From Bradyrhizobium forestalis (GTDB taxonomy: Bacteria; Pseudomonadota; Alphaproteobacteria; Rhizobiales; Xanthobacteraceae): a stretch of 64,000 bases of DNA. The stretch covers positions 1 to 64,000 of the forward strand of contig NZ_PGVG01000033.1 in assembly GCF_002795245.1 (NCBI RefSeq), written 5' to 3'. This document shows, one piece after another, positions 26,000 to 34,539 of this stretch (positions within the stretch are counted from its first letter, which is position 1; every line of letters starts with the position of its first letter). Under the pieces are notes generated by a model. That model ran no database searches and was not told the DNA's origin. It worked only from the letters and a program-made list of their open reading frames with translations. Made by a program: the position numbers and the translations under genes.

Positions 26000-26569
26000 A
26001 TGGGCAAGCAATTCACTGGGATCGAACCGGAGCACGCGGCTTTCATCGCGCGGCAGAAGATTTTCTTTGTCGCCAGTGCCCCGCCGAAGGGGCGCATCAA
26101 CGTCTCTCCCAAGGGGCTGTCCTCATTCCGCGTGCTCGGAGAGAATGACGTCGCCTATCTCGATTGCACCGGCAGCGGCAGCGAGACCCGCGCGCACCTG
26201 ATCGCCTCGCATGACAAGCGGTTGACCATCATGTTCTGCGCCTTCGAGGGGCCTCCGATGATCCTGCGGCTCTACGGCCAGGGTCGATCGCTCATGCGCG
26301 GCACGCCGGAATATGCCGATCTCGTTCCGAAGTTCGAGGAAATTGCAGGCGCCCGCCAGATCGTACGTCTCTCGGTTGACCTCGTGCAGACGTCGTGCGG
26401 CATGGGCGTGCCGCTGTTCGACTACAAGCAGGAGCGCGGCAGCCTCGTGCGCTACTGGACGGCGCAGGGCGTCAACAACCTGCGAAAGTACTGGGGTCTG
26501 AAGAACATGAAGAGCATCGACGGCCTGCCGACCGCGTTTGTCCCTGACAGCATGGCTCCGCCAGTCTGA
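26000..26569 (+). CDS. Pyridoxamine 5'-phosphate oxidase fold protein
   Basis: A 189-residue split-barrel flavin- or heme-binding protein. The beginning IARQKIFFVASAPPKGRINV followed by SPKG and DCTGSGSETRAHL matches PPOX-like proteins. The family binds FMN, F420 or heme and reduces or oxidises small molecules. The C-terminal part has an unassigned helical extension. ATG 26000 follows AAAGGACGG. It is divergent from the MmyB-type regulator, a frequent arrangement for redox proteins under such control. Confidence 0.82.
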   Translation: MGKQFTGIEPEHAAFIARQKIFFVASAPPKGRINVSPKGLSSFRVLGENDVAYLDCTGSGSETRAHLIASHDKRLTIMFCAFEGPPMILRLYGQGRSLMRGTPEYADLVPKFEEIAGARQIVRLSVDLVQTSCGMGVPLFDYKQERGSLVRYWTAQGVNNLRKYWGLKNMKSIDGLPTAFVPDSMAPPV

Positions 26570-26665
26570 CGGACCGGACCTCGCTCAGATGGGCGCGTTC
26601 CGCGACGAGCGGGTGAAGCGTTCGTCGCGGTCACGTTCGAACGTGACTTGAAATGACGTGATGGC

Positions 26666-27583
26666 TCAAGCCGGGGAAGCTGCTCGGAGCCGAAAATTGT
26701 GCCGAGCCCATGAGGCAAATGTAGTGGGCGCCTGACCTGCAACTTTGTTCGCGAGAGCGATCTCATCGTCGTGTGAGCCTGGGCCAAGGTACGTATAGGT
26801 CTCGTAGTAGGCCAGCGTCTCCCCTAACGCGTCAGCCCCAGGGAAGAAGCCTGCGTACACCTCCCGAGGAACTCGGGTGAACGAGAGCTGATGTCCCAAC
26901 TGATTCAACGCGCTGAGGAGGTCGTTGAAGGTCAGGAAGTCGCCGACCAACGGCAGATGGGCGCCGTTGCCAGTTTCTTCCGGGTGCGCGAACGCGCCGG
27001 CCACGATGTTGCCGAGCTCGCTGATGTCACCCATGTGGAAGCAACGTACCGTGGGATCGATCGGCAGCATCCAGCCAAAGCTTCCGTCCCGCTGCTTTTG
27101 CGGACCGAACGGTCCCGAGAAGTTCTGATAGTAGACAGGAGGCACGACGAAGGTGTAGCGCGGAAATCCGGCGTCCTTCACGATCCGATCGACCTTCGCT
27201 TTATTGGTGAATTGGGGAAGATTGAACTTGCCGTCGCTGATCCTCTCGACGTTCGGAAGGGTCGACCAGATCAGATGGTTGACGCCTGCAGCTTTCGCGG
27301 CCTGAATTGCCGCTGTTGCCTGCTTGATCTCATCGGCGCCTTCTTGCCAGAAGTTGGTGACTAGAAAGACGCCGTGCGCACCTTCGAGGGCCGGTGCAAG
27401 CATCTCTGGCCGTTCCAGATCTGCCGCGACAACTTCGTCGGCGGCGCCCTTGTACTGGCCCGGGGCGCGCGAGAGCGCGCGCACCTTGAACCGGCCCCTG
27501 GCCTTCAGAGCACGCACCACGCCGGCTCCCTGATTTCCCGTAGCACCGAACACGGCGATCAGTTTCTTGTCGTCGGATATCAT
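26666..27583 (-). CDS. NmrA-family NAD(P)-binding protein
   Basis: A 305-residue atypical short-chain dehydrogenase-like protein. The N-terminal FGATGNQGAGVVRAL is the NAD(P)-binding motif of NmrA-like proteins, and the later HLIWSTLPNV and a PPVYYQNF segment match the family. Members sense NAD(P) ratios or reduce quinones. It is divergent from a LysR regulator across 143 bases, a typical control pair, so induction by an electrophile or quinone is likely (inference). Confidence 0.85.
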   Translation of the reverse strand: MISDDKKLIAVFGATGNQGAGVVRALKARGRFKVRALSRAPGQYKGAADEVVAADLERPEMLAPALEGAHGVFLVTNFWQEGADEIKQATAAIQAAKAAGVNHLIWSTLPNVERISDGKFNLPQFTNKAKVDRIVKDAGFPRYTFVVPPVYYQNFSGPFGPQKQRDGSFGWMLPIDPTVRCFHMGDISELGNIVAGAFAHPEETGNGAHLPLVGDFLTFNDLLSALNQLGHQLSFTRVPREVYAGFFPGADALGETLAYYETYTYLGPGSHDDEIALANKVAGQAPTTFASWARHNFRLRAASPA

Positions 27584-27726
27584 CTGCAGCTCTTTCGTTT
27601 TCAGCTTGAGGGGCTCGCGCGAACGCGGGACCGGTCCGCTCGATCATCTTCGGCTACATCTTGCGCCGGATGGAAATTCGTAACAATGTTTCAACAATTG
27701 ACATCATTCGCCAGGATTCGATCCAT

Positions 27727-28719
27727 ATGAGCGATCCCGTGGAAACCTCGGAACTCGTCGCCTTCACCAAGACGGTCGACGCCAAATCCCTCTCGCGTGC
27801 CGCCGCCGAGCTGCGCGTCCCGCGCGCGACTGTGAGCCGCCGCCTCGCTCGCCTCGAGGAGCGTCTCGGCGCGCGCCTCCTCCGCCGCACAACGCGAAGC
27901 CTCGTGCTCACCGATATTGGTGAGGTGTTCTATCGGCAGGCCTGCATCGCGCTTGAGGCCGTGCGCCTCGCCGAGCAGAGCGTGCGGATGACCGACGACG
28001 TCGTGCGCGGCGATTTGCGCGTCTCGGTGCCGCCGGTGATGAGCGTCAGCTTCCATGCAATGCTCTGTGAGTTCGCGACGCGCTACCCCGAGCTGCGCGT
28101 CCATGTGCACACATCGAACCAGCTCGTTGACATCCTCCGCGACGGCTACGACGTCGCGCTCCGCGCCAGTAGCCAGATCCAGCCCGGCCTCGTCGCGCGC
28201 ACGCTCTTCCGCGACCCGATGATCGCCGTCGCGGCACCCGCCTACCTCGCCGCTCGCGACACGCCGCGTACGCAACGCGATCTCCGAACCCACCGCTGTC
28301 TTCTTGGCTTTGCACGTGGCGAGCTGCCGGAGACGCACTGGCCCATAATCTCCGGGGGCAAGCTCCATCTCGACGGCGCGTTCTTCTCGAACGACATCGC
28401 CCTGTTGTGCGACGCCGCCGTAAGCGGGCTTGGCATCGCGCTCCTCCCGCGTGGCCTCGTGTCGCGGCACCTGGAGAGCGGCGCGCTCGTGCAGGTGCTC
28501 GCCGGCGTCGTCGGCGCCGAAATGCAGATCGCGCTGGTCTACCCCGAGCGCGCGTTCTTGCCGCCTCAAGTGCGCGCGTTCATCGATGCGGTCGCCGCCT
28601 GGGTGCCGCGCGAGCTTGTCGCGAACCAGCGCGCCTTACAGCGCGAGCTGTCGGGCGTGGTCACAAAGGCGAAGAAGGCTGCGCCTCGCTCTTCGAGCAA
28701 GAGAGGTTCCAGCGCTTAG
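27727..28719 (+). CDS. LysR-family transcriptional regulator
   Basis: A 330-residue LysR regulator. The winged helix covers residues 8-66 with SLSRAAAELRVPRATVSRRL as the recognition region, followed by the linker helix and a periplasmic-binding-like effector domain to about residue 300. A Lys/Ser-rich tail ends the protein. ATG 27727 is chosen from family alignment; no good ribosome binding site is seen, and upstream ATG 27670 would add 19 residues. The divergent NmrA gene is the likely target. Confidence 0.85.
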   Translation: MSDPVETSELVAFTKTVDAKSLSRAAAELRVPRATVSRRLARLEERLGARLLRRTTRSLVLTDIGEVFYRQACIALEAVRLAEQSVRMTDDVVRGDLRVSVPPVMSVSFHAMLCEFATRYPELRVHVHTSNQLVDILRDGYDVALRASSQIQPGLVARTLFRDPMIAVAAPAYLAARDTPRTQRDLRTHRCLLGFARGELPETHWPIISGGKLHLDGAFFSNDIALLCDAAVSGLGIALLPRGLVSRHLESGALVQVLAGVVGAEMQIALVYPERAFLPPQVRAFIDAVAAWVPRELVANQRALQRELSGVVTKAKKAAPRSSSKRGSSA

Positions 28720-28913
28720 CTGTCGTTGGCTTGCGACTATCGGTACGATCATTTTCAACCAATCTCAGCCGTTCGCGTTTATGGGTTCACGGCCTAATTC
28801 GCCGATGACAATGAGGGGTGCGAGGAGCTTTACTGAGAGCCACATCAACAGATGGTCCAAAAAGGGACCATTTAGCCTTATGTGATCCATTAATGATCAT
28901 CTCTTGAAGCCGA

Positions 28914-29207
28914 TCAGCCGGCCGATGCGTCAGGTGCGGACGTCATCTCAACCAACAGCTTCCGCGTCTCATCCAGCAGCGCCCGGATCGCCTTTCGCTC
29001 ATCGAACCGCTCTCGTGTGAATGCGCCGTGCTTTCGCGCATTCCGGTTGCCCCATGGCGCTCCCGATCCCGCGGCGCCGCCGTGCATGCGGCAGCGGGGC
29101 TTGCCGCGCACCGCGGGCGCGGAGCAGGCGAAGCCGCTCCGCGTGCCGGCGCCGCAGCGCGGGCTTGCCAACATCGCGCGCGTGTTGCGGATGTGACCGG
29201 GGCTCAT
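28914..29207 (-). CDS. Small HGG-motif, zinc-knuckle-like protein
   Basis: A 97-residue basic protein. Cys residues at 18, 28 and 38 and a CRMHGG motif suggest a zinc knuckle, followed by GSGAPWGNRNARKHG. I recognise this HGG...GAPxGNxNAxKHG pattern from small phage- and accessory-region proteins, where it is thought to contact nucleic acid. A helical C-terminus follows. The ATG overlaps the stop of the 218-residue gene upstream by four bases, so they are translated together. Function unknown. Confidence 0.65.
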   Translation of the reverse strand: MSPGHIRNTRAMLASPRCGAGTRSGFACSAPAVRGKPRCRMHGGAAGSGAPWGNRNARKHGAFTRERFDERKAIRALLDETRKLLVEMTSAPDASAG

Positions 29208-29860
29208 GCGCTGGCGCCTTGCCTTGCGTCAGCCCATTCGCGTTCACCGGCTTCGCGGGACGGGACGAGCCCTGTATCCGTCGCGGTGCCCGGATCGGCA
29301 ACGATCATGCTCGCATGCTGCGTGACGTTGCCCACGATCGCCCGTCCGCCATCCTGCACCGACAGGTTCTGCACCGTGATCGCGCGGTCGTCGCTGTTGC
29401 GGTGGCGATTCAACGCCTCGACCTGGGCGGCGAAGGTGCGGGAGAGCCGGGTCAATGCGCGGGTGACACTCTCCTGCTGCTGCAGATCGTTGGTGCAGGC
29501 GAGCCGACAGGCGCAGCGCATCGCCATCGCGTGAACCGCCACCATCTGCGCCGCGAGCATGGCCTCGATGGAATCCTTCGGCGCGATGCTCCTGATCGTC
29601 GAGATCATGAAGGCGAGGTTGGCTTCGTCGGGCTTCTGTCCGATCACGCTCGCCTTGACCAATTGCCTCAGCATGCCGTGCAGCGCGTCGCGGTCGGCGG
29701 CGCCGAGGGCCTCGGCCAGCAGCCGCTCGCCGGCCTGCGGGTCGGGATGGCTGATCGCAATGCGCCGCTTGTAGAGCTTGACCCGCGGGCTCACGGCGGG
29801 CCCGTTGCGATGGTTTGCCGTAAGCGGCGAAGTGATGGGGCGTTCGAGAACTGTCGTCAT
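29204..29860 (-). CDS. Hypothetical helical protein paired with HGG protein
   Basis: A 218-residue protein without recognised family. It begins MTTVLERPITSPL, has a basic stretch, then a largely helical middle (residues 50-150) with a Cys pair in CACRLAC, and ends with a polar tail including VQNLSVQDGGRAIVGN. The last motif resembles sequences seen in phage-derived small proteins. It is cotranscribed with the HGG protein (four-base overlap) and preceded by a long leader with a good promoter candidate. It may represent a small captured phage module. Confidence 0.65.
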   Translation of the reverse strand: MTTVLERPITSPLTANHRNGPAVSPRVKLYKRRIAISHPDPQAGERLLAEALGAADRDALHGMLRQLVKASVIGQKPDEANLAFMISTIRSIAPKDSIEAMLAAQMVAVHAMAMRCACRLACTNDLQQQESVTRALTRLSRTFAAQVEALNRHRNSDDRAITVQNLSVQDGGRAIVGNVTQHASMIVADPGTATDTGLVPSREAGEREWADARQGASA

Positions 29861-30005
29861 GTGCTGTGTCCTTTGCTGAGGCAGGCGCGCGCGACCGTTC
29901 GCTCGTTGCGCGCGAATGCGAATTTCGGGATGTCGATGAAGGGTTTAGGCGTAACCGCGTCGGGGGCCCATAGGCGGGAAGGCCGTGACGCTCGCGATCT
30001 CTGCG

Positions 30006-30043
30006 ATGATGCCATCATGCCACTGTTTTGCCCGACGAGTCAA
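30006..30043 (-). promoter_or_regulatory. Promoter candidate and inverted repeat for the HGG operon
   Basis: On the minus strand TTGACT (30043-30038) and CATGAT (30019-30014) are 18 bases apart, a plausible housekeeping promoter. ATGATGGCATCAT (30018-30006), a perfect inverted repeat around one G, overlaps the -10 element. The leader to the ATG at 29860 would be about 145 bases. The rest of the 29861-30288 gap holds no convincing gene. Confidence 0.45.
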
Positions 30044-30288
30044 AATCGATTTCGTAAATCCGAAAAATTCTTTCTCTGCGCGCAAGTCCTTGTTCTGACA
30101 GGGGCCGTCTACTGTGCATGGGGTTGTTTTCGCATTTTTTGTTTGGAAGCGGCGTGCACGTGCCGTGCGGCGGAATGCCGGCGCCCAAACGCGATTGCGA
30201 AATCCGGCACGGCCGGTCATCATGATCTTCGAACGCGTCGCACCAACAGAACTGCACAAGCGGCGCCAAGAGGTCTGGGAGAGAACGA

Positions 30289-31272
30289 ATGCAGCGAATC
30301 GCCCGCCTGCTGGCAGTCATCGCCGGATTATGCGCTTTGGTGCTGGCGACAGAGGCGCTCGCGCAGAAATACCCGTCGCGGCCGGTCAAGGTCATGGTCG
30401 GCTTCAGCGCGGGCGGCCCGGTCGACGTCGTCGCGCGCATCGTCGGCGATCGGCTCGGCAACAAGCTCGGCCAGCCCTTCGTGGTCGAGAACCGCGCCGG
30501 CGCCAACGGCATGATCGCCGCCGAAGGCGTCGCGCGTGCGGATGCGGACGGCTACACCATGCTCGCCTGCAACTCGTCGACGATCACGCTGAACAAGACG
30601 CTGTTCAAGGAGATCCGCTACGATCCGCAAGTCGACTTTGCGCCGCTCACCACGGTGGTGTCGGCGCCGCTCGTGCTCGTCGTCAATCCGGAGAATCCCA
30701 GGACGGCGAATATCAAGTCGGTAGCCGATCTCGTCGCCGCGGCAAAGGCCGCGCCCGGCGCGCTGGCCTATGGCTCCGGTGGCAACGGCAACCTCGCCCA
30801 TCTCGCCATGGAGCTGCTCAGCCAGAAGGCCGGCATCAAGCTGATCCATGTGCCCTATCGCGGCGGTTCGGCCGCCGAGGTCGGCATCCTCGCGCAGGAG
30901 GTGCTGGCGGTGTTCGATCCGCTCTCCGCCGTGCCGCTGGTCAAGGCCGGCAAGCTGCGCGCGCTGGCGGTGTCGTCGGCCGGGCGACTGCCCGCGCTGC
31001 CTGACGTGCCAACCGTGGCGGAAGCCGGCTATCCCGGCTTCGACATCTCGTTCTGGGTCGGCTTCTTCATGCCGAAGGCCGTGCCCGCGCCGATCCTGGA
31101 GACGCTGCACCGGGAGATCGTTGCCGCTGCCAAGGATCCTGCGGTCGAGGAGAAGCTCGGCTCGCAAGGTGTCGTCAGCGTGCTCAGCCAGACTGACTAT
31201 GCCGCCAAGATCGCGAAGGAGACCAAGGAGCTTGCCGAAGTCGTCACGGCCGCGAACATCAAGGCGGAGTAG
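30289..31272 (+). CDS. Bug/TctC-family periplasmic substrate receptor
   Basis: A 327-residue tripartite tricarboxylate transporter receptor of the Bug type. Residues 1-25 form a signal peptide ending ALAQ. The mature start KYPSRPVKVMVGFSAGGPVD, the VENRAGANGMIAA loop and HVPYRGGSAAEVG are family signatures of the carboxylate-binding cleft. TctA and TctB membrane partners are not adjacent, as is common for Bug proteins. GGGAGAGAACG precedes the ATG. The substrate is unknown. Confidence 0.9.
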   Translation: MQRIARLLAVIAGLCALVLATEALAQKYPSRPVKVMVGFSAGGPVDVVARIVGDRLGNKLGQPFVVENRAGANGMIAAEGVARADADGYTMLACNSSTITLNKTLFKEIRYDPQVDFAPLTTVVSAPLVLVVNPENPRTANIKSVADLVAAAKAAPGALAYGSGGNGNLAHLAMELLSQKAGIKLIHVPYRGGSAAEVGILAQEVLAVFDPLSAVPLVKAGKLRALAVSSAGRLPALPDVPTVAEAGYPGFDISFWVGFFMPKAVPAPILETLHREIVAAAKDPAVEEKLGSQGVVSVLSQTDYAAKIAKETKELAEVVTAANIKAE

Positions 31273-31318
31273 GGCGCGCGGTTTGTGTTTGCGCATGGTG
31301 GCGCGGCAGGCACCGCTG

Positions 31319-31451
31319 CACCTCTCCCGCTTGCGGGAGAGGTCGACGTGCGAAGCGCGGCGGGTGAGGGCTCTCTCCTCTAGGGGATTGTCCCGTTGCG
31401 GAGTTACCCTCTCCCCAACCCTCTCCCGCAAGCAGGAGAGGGAGCGCACCT
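31319..31451. repeat. Paired-hairpin intergenic repeat (CTCTCCCGC family), copy 2
   Basis: Same layout as the element at 20876: CTCTCCCGCTTGCGGGAGAG on the left, a GGGTGAGGGCT core, TACCCTCTCCCCAA and a right hairpin with one A for G change (CTCTCCCGCAAGCAGGAGAG). It lies between convergent genes. Confidence 0.85.
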
Positions 31452-31481
31452 GTTTCCGTCAGATACGACTTCGCGACGCGC

Positions 31482-31943
31482 CTATTCGCCGACGGTCAGC
31501 TGCTCCAGCCGATCGAGCAGCGGGCGTTGGCCGGCGTTGATCCTCTCCCGCGCCGCTTCGAGCGTGAACCATTCCGCGCGGTCGACTTCAGGAAAGGCCT
31601 GCCGCTTGCCGCTGCGCGGCGGCCATTCGATCTCGAACGTGTTGCTGCGAATGCTGCGCACGTCGATGTCCACCTCGGCCGCGAACGCGCTGACGAGCTT
31701 GCCGCCGCGCTGCCTGACCTGGCCAAGCGGGGTCAGCGGCATCGACAGCTCATGTCCAAGCTCCTCGGCAAACTCCCGTCGCGCGGCAATCTCTGCGTCT
31801 TCTTCGTCCGCATACTCGCCCTTCGGGATCGACCATGCGCCGAAATCCTTGTTGCGCCAGAACGGCCCTCCGGGATGAACGAGGAGAACCTCGACTGTCC
31901 CGCGCTTCCGATAGGCGATGATTCCGGCACTCTTCGATGGCAT
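31482..31943 (-). CDS. NUDIX hydrolase
   Basis: A 153-residue NUDIX protein of the diadenosine-polyphosphate/house-cleaning type. The NUDIX box appears as GEYADEEDAEIAARREFAEE followed by LG, with the metal-binding REFAEELG intact. The start KSAGIIAYRKRG and a WSIPKGE before the box are also typical. ATG 31943 with GGAAC upstream is preferred over one 19 codons earlier that lacks a binding site. It would hydrolyse a nucleoside-diphosphate derivative in the cytoplasm. A lytic transglycosylase lies upstream on the same strand. Confidence 0.85.
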   Translation of the reverse strand: MPSKSAGIIAYRKRGTVEVLLVHPGGPFWRNKDFGAWSIPKGEYADEEDAEIAARREFAEELGHELSMPLTPLGQVRQRGGKLVSAFAAEVDIDVRSIRSNTFEIEWPPRSGKRQAFPEVDRAEWFTLEAARERINAGQRPLLDRLEQLTVGE

Positions 31944-32004
31944 TGCGGGTTCCGTGCAGGCGCGATCGGAAGCCGTTCCATCGAGCGGCTTCGCCATCAT
32001 CGTA

Positions 32005-32967
32005 TCAGATCGCAGAGCGTGCTCGAGCGGCGAAGCGGATGGCGCGCGCCTTCGCGCTCTTTCCGGCGGCGCGTGCTGCGATCATGCTGCGTGCCTTGCC
32101 GTGGGCGGTGGCATTCTTCCGCAGCAGGGTTGCAAACCGCTTGCGCGCACGGCTCGTCGCCAGCCGCGCGGTGAGCTGCTCGGCCTTGCGAATGATCGTC
32201 GCGACCGAAGGCGTCAGGTTCACCGGAACAAGGGCGACGTTCCTTGTCTTCGAGAGGCTGCCGATGCCTTCGCATGGGGCTTCGCGCGGCAGGTCGATCC
32301 GGATCGCGAGCGCCTCCGAGCGTTCGATCCAGTCTTCGGCTCTGGTGCCGGTGATGATGCGGACATAGTCGCGTGTCTCGCGCGGCAGCTCGCTCTCTCT
32401 GGCAAGCCATTTCTGGATGCGGCCGGGACCAGCATTGTACGCCGCCGCAGCAAGGCCGAGATTGCCGAAATCGTCGCGCAGCTTGCGCAGGAGTTTCGCC
32501 GAGGCCGGCAGCGCCTTCATCGGATCGAAGGGATCGTCGAGCCCCACCTCGGCGGCCGTCTCCGGCATGAACTGCGCGACGCCCTGCGCGCCAGCATGGC
32601 TGACCTCGTTGGCACGAAAGCGGCTCTCCTGCCAGAGCAGGCGCGCGAAGAACGGCACGGGAATGCCGCTGGCCTCGGCGGCTTCCCTCAGCGCGTGACA
32701 GAATTGATCAGTTGGCGAAGCCGCGGCCGGCACGTCAGGCTCGACCGTGCGTGCCGGCTCGATCGTCTCCTCGTAAGCCGCGCGCGCATTCGCGAGCTCG
32801 ATGGCCTGCACGCTCGCGAGGAAGAGCTCGACCAGTGGAACCAGCGAGGGGACGCGATCGGCCTTTGCAGTGGAGTTGTCGAAGCTTGATGCCTGCCGGG
32901 AGGGCGATGAGCCGACGTCGCACATCAGAATCAGGAACGCAGCGCAAGCCGCGACGAGACATCGCAT
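32005..32967 (-). CDS. Lytic transglycosylase (SLT domain)
   Basis: A 320-residue exported murein-cleaving enzyme. The N-terminus is a signal peptide (to about residue 20). After a linker the SLT domain begins near residue 86; the catalytic glutamate is in LLWQESRF, followed by GAQGVAQFMP and AAYNAGPGRIQKWL, all standard for family 1 transglycosylases. A basic C-terminal tail of about 100 residues is unusual and rich in Arg, Ala and Lys, perhaps binding the cell wall or DNA-like polymers. It likely acts on peptidoglycan in the periplasm. Confidence 0.87.
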   Translation of the reverse strand: MRCLVAACAAFLILMCDVGSSPSRQASSFDNSTAKADRVPSLVPLVELFLASVQAIELANARAAYEETIEPARTVEPDVPAAASPTDQFCHALREAAEASGIPVPFFARLLWQESRFRANEVSHAGAQGVAQFMPETAAEVGLDDPFDPMKALPASAKLLRKLRDDFGNLGLAAAAYNAGPGRIQKWLARESELPRETRDYVRIITGTRAEDWIERSEALAIRIDLPREAPCEGIGSLSKTRNVALVPVNLTPSVATIIRKAEQLTARLATSRARKRFATLLRKNATAHGKARSMIAARAAGKSAKARAIRFAARARSAI

Positions 32968-33183
32968 CTCGGTAAGAGTCCTCGAACTGTGGGGGAACGG
33001 CCAGCGCGTTACGCCGGTGACAAGGACTTCTTAACCGCAATTGCGGCGAAGCTGCGATTCCGAAAGGCGGCCGGTGTTAGTACGGTGTTCCCGCCGCAGG
33101 ACATGCGCGGTCGGGCCCGCGGATCTACGGGAACCACAGAGAGATGCAGCGCTGTGAGAGGTGTTGCGGTCGCCGGTCGGCGC

Positions 33184-33459
33184 TTACGCCTTGGGAAAAT
33201 CCTTGCGCATCGCGATCTCGGCAGCATCGCCCGGCGACAGCACGGTCTGATCGAAGGCGGCCTGCGGCTTCGTCATGATGTCGTAGAGCGAGATGCCCTT
33301 GATCGGCTTGCCCATGAGCTCGCGGACGCAGTCGGCGAGCGTGCCGTTGTAGACGAGATAGGGCGGACCCCGATCCTTCTGCCTCTCGCCTTTCAGCGAC
33401 GGCCACTTCTTCAGCTCGGCCGGCGCGTCATAGGCGATCGGCGATCCCTCTTTGAACAT
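33184..33459 (-). CDS. Small hypothetical protein (91 aa)
   Basis: The protein begins MFKEGSPIAYDAPAELKKWP and is a compact soluble domain with the segment VYNGTLADCVRELMGKPIKG. No membrane segment, signal peptide or metal motif is visible. It resembles conserved Bradyrhizobium hypotheticals, but I cannot name a family. It lies alone between the transglycosylase promoter region and a glyoxalase-like gene. Confidence 0.65.
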   Translation of the reverse strand: MFKEGSPIAYDAPAELKKWPSLKGERQKDRGPPYLVYNGTLADCVRELMGKPIKGISLYDIMTKPQAAFDQTVLSPGDAAEIAMRKDFPKA

Positions 33460-33536
33460 GCGCTTGGTCCCGGTGGCTTGGATTGCCGGGAATCCTACAG
33501 CCGCCGGGTAAACACCCGTTAAAGAATTAGTTCAAA

Positions 33537-34394
33537 TCAGCCGGCAACAAAGGCGAGCAGGGTGCCGTTGGCCTTGGCCGGCGGCACGCAGATCGCAGGG
33601 CCGCTGCGCACGGCTGCTGAACCGAGCGCCTTTTCCGTCGCCGCGAGATCGCCGCTGACCAGCACCAGGGCTGCACCGCCGCGCTCGGAGAGTCCCGCGA
33701 GCGGCACGCCGGGATAGCGCTTGGCGAGCTGGTCCAGCGTCAGATAGACGAAGTCGGCGCGATCGCCGCCGGAGGGCACTGTTACGGCGCCGTCGGCCTC
33801 GGCCTGTGGCTCGCGGTCGATCAGGCGTGCAAGATGTGCGGCGTCCTTCGCCGGCTCGGCCGCTGCGATCAGCGCCTGCTTGATCCGCCTGGCTGCGTTG
33901 GCGTGCCTCATCAATTCCGGAATCCACACGGTCTCGCGGGTCTTGTGCTGGCAGGCGAAGATGCGCACGCCGCCCGGCGCTTCCGCGGTCGGCCACATGA
34001 GGGTGCGGAATTTCGCCGCCGAGACCGTGCCGTTCGGCAGCGTCACGGGACGTTCGAAATCGGTCGGGCCGATCGGCTCCAGGCCTCGTGCGCGGATCTC
34101 CTCGGCGCCGGCGGCGGAATCGACGGCGGTGAAAGCGATACGCTCGATGCCTTCGCCGCGCTTGTCGAGGAAGGCGCGGGCCGGGGCGTTGAGCTCGGTT
34201 GCAGCGAGCACGCCGAGCAGCTCCATATAATCGGGGTCGAACATGATGGTGTAGTTGCCCGTGCCCATATGGACGCTGTGGGTGCCGCGCGGGGATACGG
34301 TGAAGCCGAGCTGCCGATAATTCTCGGCGGCCTGGTCGAGCTCCTTCACCATGACCACGGCGTGGTCGATACCGATGATGTTCTTGAGGGCCAC
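33537..34394 (-). CDS. Glyoxalase-like domain protein (VOC superfamily)
   Basis: A 285-residue protein of the long glyoxalase-like group. It begins IIGIDHAVVMVKELDQAAEN, with the first module carrying the typical His, then GTHSVHMGTGNYTIMF and a second module after residue 150. The start codon is GTG at 34394, supported by GGGGAAG at good spacing. Members are thought to bind or isomerise small keto compounds. It is followed upstream by a urate hydroxylase on the same strand, 145 bases away, but a purine role is not shown. Confidence 0.8.
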   Translation of the reverse strand: MALKNIIGIDHAVVMVKELDQAAENYRQLGFTVSPRGTHSVHMGTGNYTIMFDPDYMELLGVLAATELNAPARAFLDKRGEGIERIAFTAVDSAAGAEEIRARGLEPIGPTDFERPVTLPNGTVSAAKFRTLMWPTAEAPGGVRIFACQHKTRETVWIPELMRHANAARRIKQALIAAAEPAKDAAHLARLIDREPQAEADGAVTVPSGGDRADFVYLTLDQLAKRYPGVPLAGLSERGGAALVLVSGDLAATEKALGSAAVRSGPAICVPPAKANGTLLAFVAG

Positions 34395-34539
34395 TGTTCT
34401 TCCCCGATTGCAAACTGACTTTTAGGCCGCGCCTGCGGCTGCCGGTCATGTCTACGCCGGATAGGCGGCCAAGTCATTTTCAATTCAGCGCTAGATGCGG
34501 AATTTCATTCCGCGCGAGCGCATCCTCGTGCGACGCGCG

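Noticed and set aside
29945..30259. Minus-strand frame of 104 codons before the HGG operon
   Set aside because: The region contains promoter-like elements and the frame has no ribosome binding site; its slightly protein-like end is probably leader sequence.
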